Virus record (IMG/VR): IMGVR_UViG_3300048999_000117
Location: 1-53,491 of that record
DNA from: a virus
Length of the DNA stretch: 53,491 nucleotides
Strand: one strand, 5' to 3'
Part shown: positions 48,360 to 53,491 of the stretch, in pieces
Layout of the letters: every line of letters begins with the position of its first letter
Numbering within the stretch: the stretch's first letter is position 1
Made by a program: the position numbers and the translations under genes
Notes under the pieces: model-generated
What the model was told of the DNA's origin: nothing
The model's database searches: none
The model's input: only the letters and a program-made list of their open reading frames with translations

Positions 48360-48461
48360 ATGTCCCGACACGTGCCCAGGTCCCTCCCGTGCAGCATGGT
48401 GCACACCTGGACAACGGCGGGATGCGGCAACCGTGAGGCCCGCACCGGCGCCCCGTCCTAG
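48360..48461 (+). CDS. Possible 33-residue protein
   Basis: An ATG 48360 frame of 33 codons between the HNH gene and a hairpin. It begins MSRHVPRSLPCSMVHTW and has two Cys. The ribosome site is weak and there is no overlap coupling, so it may not be real. Confidence 0.25.
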   Translation: MSRHVPRSLPCSMVHTWTTAGCGNREARTGAPS

Positions 48462-48474
48462 GCAACGGGGCGCC
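48447..48474. terminator. Hairpin after the HNH region
   Basis: GGCGCCCCGT pairs with ACGGGGCGCC across an 8-nt loop, before the small gene at 48496. Confidence 0.5.
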
Positions 48475-48495
48475 GCTCACACGGAGGTGGTGACC

Positions 48496-48693
48496 GTGCG
48501 CGAGCTGCTTCACCGCATCGCCCGGCGCTGCCCGACCCACGACCGGGCCTCGTACAGCAAGACACGCCAGCTGGAGCAGAGCGTCGGCATGACGCCTAGC
48601 CCGCCGCCCGACAGCTTCACCGACGAGTACAGCGACCCCGACCTGATCGAGTGCGGCAACTCCTGGTGCCAGCGCGCCTCACGGAAGTGGTGA
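48496..48693 (+). CDS. Small protein before packaging genes
   Basis: A 65-residue protein starting at GTG 48496 with a GGAGGTGG site. It has basic helices (VRELLHRIARRCPTHDRASY) and an acidic Pro-rich centre. No motif was recognised. Confidence 0.55.
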   Translation: MRELLHRIARRCPTHDRASYSKTRQLEQSVGMTPSPPPDSFTDEYSDPDLIECGNSWCQRASRKW

Positions 48694-48695
48694 CC

Positions 48696-48902
48696 ATGGC
48701 CGTACCCGCAACGCCCACCCCGTTCCTCGTCCGCCTGACAGACGGCCGCACCTGGAGAGGCGTCGAGTTCGAGACCGGCGGGTTCGTCTGCGTCCATCAC
48801 CCCGACGAGATCAACCTCTGCTCCATCGCCGTGACGCTGACGGACCTACTCAACGTCCCCCAGGGGCACCCGATGTACGGCGCCAAGGTCGAGGAGAGGT
48901 AG
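48696..48902 (+). CDS. Small beta-rich protein
   Basis: A 68-residue protein starting at ATG 48696. It has FLVRLTDGRTWRGVEFETGG and VCVHHPDEINLCSIAVTL, a small strand-rich fold. Unknown function. Confidence 0.6.
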   Translation: MAVPATPTPFLVRLTDGRTWRGVEFETGGFVCVHHPDEINLCSIAVTLTDLLNVPQGHPMYGAKVEER

Positions 48903-48909
48903 GGGCGGC

Positions 48910-49347
48910 GTGCTCTACGTCGTCACCGGGCCGCCGGCCTCCGGCAAGAGCACATGGATCGACGCGCACGCCACCGCCCGCGACATCGTCATCGACCTCG
49001 ACCGCATAACCCGCGCACTCACCGGGCCAGGCGCACCGCAGTGGAACCAGGACCCCACCATCCTGCGCGTCGCTCACCGCGCTCGGTACGCGGCCATGGA
49101 CGAGGCCTTCGAGCTACGCGACACGGTTGACGTCTACCTGATCCACACCATGCCCAGCCCCAAGGCCTTGGCCAAGTACAGGCGCATGGAAGCACGCATC
49201 GTGGTCGTGGACCCCGGACGCGAGGTGACCATGCAGCGCATCGCGGCCATGCGCGACACGGACATGCAGCGGGTCGCCACCCGCTGGTACCGGTCCCGGC
49301 CGGCCGCCGCCCGCGAGCCGATGCCGCAGGCCTCGCGCACTTGGTGA
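48910..49347 (+). CDS. P-loop kinase-like protein
   Basis: A 145-residue protein starting at GTG 48910. Residues 7-15 form a Walker A motif (GPPASGKST). An acidic segment (ARDIVIDLDRITRAL) follows, and then IVVVDPGREVTMQRI and MQRVATRWYRS, as in small nucleotide kinases and PNK-like proteins of phages. It could phosphorylate nucleotides or DNA ends. It lies just before the late terminator. Confidence 0.82.
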   Translation: MLYVVTGPPASGKSTWIDAHATARDIVIDLDRITRALTGPGAPQWNQDPTILRVAHRARYAAMDEAFELRDTVDVYLIHTMPSPKALAKYRRMEARIVVVDPGREVTMQRIAAMRDTDMQRVATRWYRSRPAAAREPMPQASRTW

Positions 49348-49379
49348 TCAAGAGCCGCACCCATTTTTAGGGACATTCC

Positions 49380-49415
49380 CGGGCGACCCAAACGCCCTTG
49401 TCGCCCGATTTTTTG
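49380..49415 (+). terminator. Strong intrinsic terminator
   Basis: CGGGCGAC pairs with GTCGCCCG over a 12-nt loop, followed by ATTTTTTG, a run of six T. This is the most typical Rho-independent terminator in the window and separates the preceding genes from the packaging genes. Confidence 0.88.
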
Positions 49416-49515
49416 CGCGGCGATTTTGAAAGATCAATTCGCGCGAACTCAGTTCGACCATTTTAGTGGCGGTCACTCTGCGTGATGTGACGCTGCGTGA
49501 CGGCTGGCGGTGATC
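49416..49515 (+). promoter_or_regulatory. AT-rich region before terminase: promoter and possible packaging site
   Basis: This 100-base gap is far more AT-rich than its surroundings. It has TTGAAA near 49425 (a -35-like box), CGAACT and GTTCG in inverted order near 49443-49455, and CTGCGTGA repeated directly at about 49477 and 49491. Such repeats before the terminase fit a cos or pac recognition site. The late promoter is probably here too. No cut site can be placed. Confidence 0.45.
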
Positions 49516-49782
49516 ATGGACGTTGCCGACAACATCGCCGCCGAGCTTGGCGCGGATCAGACGTCGCCCGGCATGGCGGCCGTCGCCCGTTCCCTCGCCA
49601 AGGCGATCGACGAATCGGACGCACCGACCGCGAAGGCCGTTGTCGCCGACAAGCTCCGGGCGATCATGGCGGACCTCCGCAGGCTCGCCCCGGTCGAAAT
49701 GAAGGGGGATGCCGTCGATGACATTGCTGAGCAGCGAGAGAAGCGCCGCGCCGCAGCCCGACAGCAGGCCTCCGACGGCTGA
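49516..49782 (+). CDS. Possible small terminase subunit
   Basis: An 88-residue helical protein starting at ATG 49516 (GTG 49510 is possible). It begins MDVADNIAAELGADQTSPGM and has a basic end (EQREKRRAAARQQ). Size, position before TerL and a 65-base overlap with it fit a small terminase subunit, which binds the packaging site. No clear HTH motif is visible, so this is tentative. Confidence 0.55.
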   Translation: MDVADNIAAELGADQTSPGMAAVARSLAKAIDESDAPTAKAVVADKLRAIMADLRRLAPVEMKGDAVDDIAEQREKRRAAARQQASDG

Positions 49783-51244
49783 CGGCCGCGTGTACGGCTG
49801 GCAGGAACCCCCGATCCAGATCACGCCCCCGGCCGTGTCCAGCGCGGGCCAGGAGGCGATCGACCTCGCCGCGAGTGCCGGGCTGCACCTGGACCCGTGG
49901 CAGCAGCACGTCCTGTGCGTCGGCATGGGTGAGAAGCCGGACGGTAGTTGGGCGTCGTTCGAGGTCGCGGTGAACGTGCCGCGCCAGAACGGCAAGGGCG
50001 GAGTGATCGAAGCCCGCGAGTTGTGGGGCCTGTTCATCGGCGGCGAGGAGCTGATCCTCCACAGCGCGCACGAGTTCAAGACGGCGAAGAACGCGTTCCG
50101 CCGGATCGAGCGCCTGATCCGTAGCACTCCTGACCTGCACAGACGCGTCAAGCGGTACTGGCAGACCACGGGTGAGGAGAGCATCGAGCTGTACTCCGGG
50201 CAGCTGCTGCGGTTCATCGCGAGGAGCAAGGGTTCCGGCCGTGGCTTCACCGGCTGGTGCAACATCATGGACGAGGACATGATCCTCGGCGACAACGAGA
50301 TGGACGCCCTGCTGCCCACCATGGCAGCGGTCCAGGATCCGCAGATCTGGTATCTCGGATCGGCGGGCATCGGCGGTCCGTCCGTACAACTGGGGCGCCT
50401 GCGCCGCCGTGCACTGGCTGCGATCGAGGCTGGCACGTCGGATCCGTCACTTACGTACTTCGAGTGGTCCGTGGACCCGCACGTGGATGAGTGCCCGAAG
50501 GACTGCACCGTGCACGACGATGCGGCCTCCAACGAGGCAGTACTGAAGTCCAACCCCGGCATCGGCTACCGGCTGACGCTGGAGAAAGTCGCCAATGAGC
50601 GGTCCACTCTCAGCAAGGACGGCTACGCCCGCGAGCGCCTCGGGGTCGGTGACTACCCGTCCGACACGGCGGAGACGTGGCAAGTCGTCGGCGAGGACGC
50701 GTGGCGGGCGCTGGCGGCTGCGGAGTCGTCGCCGTCGGACCCAGTGGCGTTCGCGATCGACATGACCCCGGAGCGCTCGCACGCGGCGATCGCCGTGGCG
50801 GGGGACTGGCGGGGCGGCACGCACGTCGAGGTGGTCGACCATCGGCCCGGTACGGGCTGGATCCTCGACCGGGCTGCCGAGCTGCATGAGAAGTGGAAGC
50901 CGCGGTGCTGGGTCGTCGATGCCGGTGGTCCTGCGGGATCGCTCATCGCCGACCTGGAAGAGCGCCTCGGCGTCGAGGTCGTCTCGCCGAAGACACGCGA
51001 AGTCGCCTCGGCCTGCGGCCAGTTCTACGACGCGGTGACCGAGCAGACCCTCAGCCACCTCGATCAGGCGCCCCTCGCGTCCGCGCTGGCGGGCGCACAG
51101 AAGCGCCCACTCGGCGATGCGTGGGCGTGGGCGCGGCGGATCGTCTCGGTGGACATCAGCCCGCTGGTCGCCGCCACGCTCGCCAAGTGGGGGCTCGGCG
51201 CCGAGGTCGAGGACACGGTCGATCCGCTGGACAACATCCTGTGA
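49718..51244 (+). CDS. terL: Terminase large subunit
   Basis: A 508-residue packaging motor and nuclease. ATG 49718 is preferred to ATG 49709, since AAGGGGG lies at better spacing. The ATPase domain has a Walker A-like VPRQNGKGG near residue 88 and a Walker B-like CNIMDEDMIL near 184. The nuclease domain begins near VAFAIDMTPERSHAAIAV, with Asp/Glu residues in an RNase H-like fold, then CWVVDAGGPAGSL. It cuts and packages concatemer DNA into the head. Confidence 0.94.
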   Translation: MTLLSSERSAAPQPDSRPPTADGRVYGWQEPPIQITPPAVSSAGQEAIDLAASAGLHLDPWQQHVLCVGMGEKPDGSWASFEVAVNVPRQNGKGGVIEARELWGLFIGGEELILHSAHEFKTAKNAFRRIERLIRSTPDLHRRVKRYWQTTGEESIELYSGQLLRFIARSKGSGRGFTGWCNIMDEDMILGDNEMDALLPTMAAVQDPQIWYLGSAGIGGPSVQLGRLRRRALAAIEAGTSDPSLTYFEWSVDPHVDECPKDCTVHDDAASNEAVLKSNPGIGYRLTLEKVANERSTLSKDGYARERLGVGDYPSDTAETWQVVGEDAWRALAAAESSPSDPVAFAIDMTPERSHAAIAVAGDWRGGTHVEVVDHRPGTGWILDRAAELHEKWKPRCWVVDAGGPAGSLIADLEERLGVEVVSPKTREVASACGQFYDAVTEQTLSHLDQAPLASALAGAQKRPLGDAWAWARRIVSVDISPLVAATLAKWGLGAEVEDTVDPLDNIL

Positions 51245-51255
51245 GGGAGGCTCCC

Positions 51256-51432
51256 ATGACCAGGGCAAACATGGTCGGCGCCCTGGCGTCAGCGTGCGGG
51301 TGGGTGGCCGCCCGCCTGCCCGGGGCGGCTGGGGCCGTGCTGCTGTCGGCCGCGGCCTGGCAGGTCTACACGCCCGCTGGGATGGCGGTCGCCGGGGCCT
51401 TCTGCCTGTCCGTGGACTGGAGGAAGCGGTGA
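51256..51432 (+). CDS. Small membrane protein between TerL and portal
   Basis: A 58-residue protein beginning MTRANMVGALASACGWVAAR, with hydrophobic residues 20-50 (LPGAAGAVLLSAAAWQVYT). It starts at ATG 51256 with GAGGGAGG and overlaps the portal gene as GTGA. Small proteins in this slot are seen in other actinophages; the role is unknown. Confidence 0.65.
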   Translation: MTRANMVGALASACGWVAARLPGAAGAVLLSAAAWQVYTPAGMAVAGAFCLSVDWRKR

Positions 51433-52580
51433 GCCTCTTCTTCGGACGGCGTGAGCGCCGGGGCCCGTTCCCCGAGCCGCCGATCCCACCGCCGCTTCGG
51501 TCGATGACGTTCGCGCGCGTCAGCCTCGCGCAGACCGAGGCGAGCCTGCAGAAGGTTGCCGTGTGGGCGGCCGTGGACCTGATTGCCTCTCTGGGATCGC
51601 TGCTGCCCATCGACGTCTTCGAGGGCACAGGGGCTGCTCGCCGTGAGCTGCCTACGCCGAAGATCCTGGAGGACCCGTCGGGCGAGGGCTACGGCACTGC
51701 GGACTGGATCTACCAATACCTGATGTCGCTGCTGCTGCGCGGCAACACCAACGGCCGAGTCGGCGACCGGGACCGGCTTGGCAATCCGACGCAGATCGTG
51801 CTGTACCACCCAGACGATGTGCAGGGTTGGCGCGACGATGAGTCGGGGCTGCCGAAGTGGCGGGTGTGCGGCCAGGATGTGCCGGCGGATGAGATGTGGC
51901 ACCAGAGGGCGTACACGATTCCCGGGCGGCTGCTGGGCTTGTCGCCCGTGCGCCACCACGCCACGACGATCGGCCTGGGTATCGCGGCCGAGCGGTTCGG
52001 CCGGCAGTGGTTCGAGGACGGCGCGCACCCCTCGGGGCTGCTGACGAACGAGCAGGCGCTGACTCCGGGCCAGGCCAAGACCGCGAAGGAACGGTTCATG
52101 GCCGCGCTGCGCGGCACACGGGAACCGGTGGTGCTGGGGCAGGGCTGGAAGTTCCAAGCGATCCAGGTCGCTCCGGAAGAGTCGCAGTTCCTGGAGACGC
52201 AGAAGTACACGGCTGCGGAGTGCGCGCGGATCTACGGGCCCGGTGTACCGGAGATCCTCGGCTACGAGACCGGCGGCTCGATGACCTACGCCAACGTCGA
52301 GCAGCGCAGCCTCGACCTGCTGACGTACTCGCTCGACCGGTGGCTGGTGCGTACCGAGCGCATGTTCACCGCGCTCCTGCCCGCCGGCCAGTACGTGAAG
52401 ATCAACCGTGGTGCTCTGGCCCGCACCGACCTGCTGACCAGGTTCAAGGCGCACGCCCTGTCCCTGCAGAACAGGTGGGCGGTACCCAACGAAGTACGCG
52501 ACCTGGAAGACCAGGCGCCGGTGCCCTGGGGCAACGATCCGCTCGTTGAGGCCGCGCCGAAGGTGCGGCTCAGTGAATGA
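51429..52580 (+). CDS. Portal protein
   Basis: A 383-residue protein starting at GTG 51429. It has the HK97-portal pattern: SLAQTEASLQKVAVWAAVDL near residue 35, LLLRGNTNGRV near 100, a wing region, AGRLLGLSPVRHH-type loop (PGRLLGLSPVRHHA) and MTYANVEQRSLDLLTYSL near the end. The dodecameric portal forms the DNA entry and exit channel. Confidence 0.92.
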   Translation: MSLFFGRRERRGPFPEPPIPPPLRSMTFARVSLAQTEASLQKVAVWAAVDLIASLGSLLPIDVFEGTGAARRELPTPKILEDPSGEGYGTADWIYQYLMSLLLRGNTNGRVGDRDRLGNPTQIVLYHPDDVQGWRDDESGLPKWRVCGQDVPADEMWHQRAYTIPGRLLGLSPVRHHATTIGLGIAAERFGRQWFEDGAHPSGLLTNEQALTPGQAKTAKERFMAALRGTREPVVLGQGWKFQAIQVAPEESQFLETQKYTAAECARIYGPGVPEILGYETGGSMTYANVEQRSLDLLTYSLDRWLVRTERMFTALLPAGQYVKINRGALARTDLLTRFKAHALSLQNRWAVPNEVRDLEDQAPVPWGNDPLVEAAPKVRLSE

Positions 52581-52595
52581 CAGGAAGGGGACGCT

Positions 52596-53267
52596 GTGAG
52601 CGTCAAGAGCGACCGGGCGAAGATGTCCGGGACCGAGCGGCGTGCGTTCCCGGTGCAGCTCGAAGTGCGCGCCAAGAAGGGCGTCAGCAACGTGTCCACG
52701 ATCGAGGGCTACGCCTCGGTCACTGAGACCCCGTTCGAGATGTGGGACTGGCTGGGCCCCTACTCGGAGGTTGTGCGGACGGGGGCGTTCGGCAAGACCC
52801 TCGCGGAGAATCCGCAGGTGCAGCTGCTGCTGAACCATGGCGGGCTGGCGATGGCGTACACGAAGGCGGGCTCGCTGCGCCTGGCGGAGGACGCGACGGG
52901 CCTGCACATGGAGGCCGACGTCAACGTCTCCCGCTCCGATGTCGGCGACATGGTCACGGCCATCGAGGACCAGGCCGTCGACGAGATGTCGTTCGCGTTC
53001 CGGGTGACCCGCCAGCAGTGGTCTCCGGACTACGACCAGCGGGACATCCTCGAAGTGGACCTGCACCGGGGCGACGTGTCCGTCGTCAACTTCGGTGCGA
53101 ACCCTGCTACTTCGGTCGGCGCGATGCGCGCGGCCGATTTCGACCACCTCGAAGAGGTGGACGCACGGGCGCTGTACGAGCGCCTGCAGCGTCGGTTCCA
53201 GCCCGTTGAGGCGGAGCCGCAGACGCTGTCGTTGTTCCAGGCTCAGGCCGCCCTTCTGGGCCTGTAG
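52596..53267 (+). CDS. Prohead maturation protease
   Basis: A 223-residue serine protease of the HK97 (U35/S78) type starting at GTG 52596. His81 in LLLNHGG and Ser132 in VDEMSFAFRV are the catalytic pair, with Glu in the HMEADVN/VTAIED region. It cleaves the capsid delta domain during maturation and then itself. The C-terminal part is acidic and helical. Confidence 0.92.
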   Translation: MSVKSDRAKMSGTERRAFPVQLEVRAKKGVSNVSTIEGYASVTETPFEMWDWLGPYSEVVRTGAFGKTLAENPQVQLLLNHGGLAMAYTKAGSLRLAEDATGLHMEADVNVSRSDVGDMVTAIEDQAVDEMSFAFRVTRQQWSPDYDQRDILEVDLHRGDVSVVNFGANPATSVGAMRAADFDHLEEVDARALYERLQRRFQPVEAEPQTLSLFQAQAALLGL

Positions 53268-53314
53268 CCACACCTGACGCCTGCACCACCTGACGCGCCG
53301 GAGTCCACGCCGGA

Positions 53315-53342
53315 GCGCTCGTCGGCATGCCCGCACGAGCGC
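53315..53342. terminator. Hairpin between protease and capsid genes
   Basis: GCGCTCGT pairs with ACGAGCGC across a 12-nt loop in the 147-base gap before the capsid start at 53415. It may be a processing site or weak terminator that adjusts the ratio of protease to capsid. Confidence 0.45.
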
Positions 53343-53356
53343 CACCACCTGGGCCA

Positions 53357-53491
53357 CCACCCGAACGGCACGCGGGCGCGACCCCAACCCATCACCCCAT
53401 GGAGGGAGCGAGCCATGCTCGCCTACCTGCGCAAGCAGATGACAGCCGCGCTCGAAGCCCGGGCCGCGCTGAAGACCGACCTCGACGCCGT
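53357..53491. repeat. Terminal repeat of the window start
   Basis: Positions 53357-53482 are identical to 1-126. After that, single-base differences appear: T at 127 becomes C at 53483, G132 becomes C, and A134 becomes G. The genome therefore closes on itself with a unit of 53,356 bases. Confidence 0.95.
53415..53491 (+). CDS. Partial second copy of the capsid gene start
   Basis: The first 25 codons of the capsid gene, cut by the end of the window. The last codons differ from the first copy (the LDG of the first copy reads LDA here). It is the start of the capsid gene seen again through the terminal repeat and is not an extra gene. Confidence 0.9.
   Translation, partial: MLAYLRKQMTAALEARAALKTDLDA

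Noticed and set aside
49348-49509. An additional protein gene in the gap before terminase
   Set aside because: No frame with a plausible start and codon use. The strong terminator and AT-rich repeats explain the interval better.
1-53491. tRNA genes, serine integrase, DNA polymerase or replicative helicase
   Set aside because: I looked for cloverleaf-like segments with conserved TTCGA arms and for motif sets of these proteins and saw none I could defend. A tRNAscan or HMM search could overturn this.

Overview
The window is a near-complete genome of a temperate siphovirus (long non-contractile tail, HK97-type capsid) of a Streptomyces-like actinomycete. The host call rests on very high GC with GC-rich third codon positions, many GTG starts and GTGA/ATGA gene overlaps, and Streptomyces-typical families (DUF397, XRE/DUF5753, a DUF6879-like protein, WhiB, a TraB/FtsK-like translocase). 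The last bases repeat the first: positions 53357-53482 are identical to 1-126. The map is therefore circular, terminally redundant or circularly assembled, with a unit of about 53,356 bp. The capsid gene at the left edge follows the protease gene at the right edge.

Layout. (1) Late structural genes start after a terminator near 49.4 kb and run across the map junction: a possible small terminase, TerL, a small membrane protein, portal, prohead protease, major capsid, connectors, tail terminator, tail tube, a tail chaperone with a -1 frameshift at CCCAAAA, tape measure, and tail tip and fibre proteins (49.5-53.5 and 0-14 kb). (2) The lysis region (14.0-17.5 kb) holds a papain-like cysteine peptidase, an amidase endolysin, a HAD-like protein, two small membrane proteins and a collagen-like membrane protein. 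(3) An accessory regulatory region (17.7-22.5 kb) carries DUF397, DUF6879-like and XRE/DUF5753 genes of host type plus other small regulators. (4) The lysogeny region (22.5-25.9 kb) has a tyrosine integrase followed by a 37-codon frame that may mark attP, then divergent repressor and Cro-like genes. Repeated CTAGAGATT operators lie between these two genes, with one copy beyond the integrase. (5) The early/replication region (26-41.6 kb) holds many small coupled genes, a DEDDh exonuclease, YqaJ/RecT recombination, WhiB, a replication initiator with a palindrome cluster inside its gene (candidate origin), a helicase-loader-like gene, DUF1643 and DUF3310. (6) A transfer-like module (41.6-46.7 kb) has a ribbon-helix-helix repressor with three operator copies, a DUF2637/SpdB-like membrane protein, small membrane and helical proteins, and a 708-aa TraB/FtsK-like translocase followed by a GGGAGGC repeat cluster. 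(7) A pre-packaging segment (46.7-49.4 kb) has a lipoprotein, an HNH nuclease, a P-loop protein and a strong intrinsic terminator.

RecT/YqaJ plus an initiator and loader suggest replication that uses the host helicase and polymerase; I recognise no phage DNA polymerase or helicase gene. I see no tRNA, rRNA or CRISPR array. The most unusual content is the conjugative-plasmid-like module inside a phage genome. All functional assignments come from reading the sequence and have not been confirmed by database searches.
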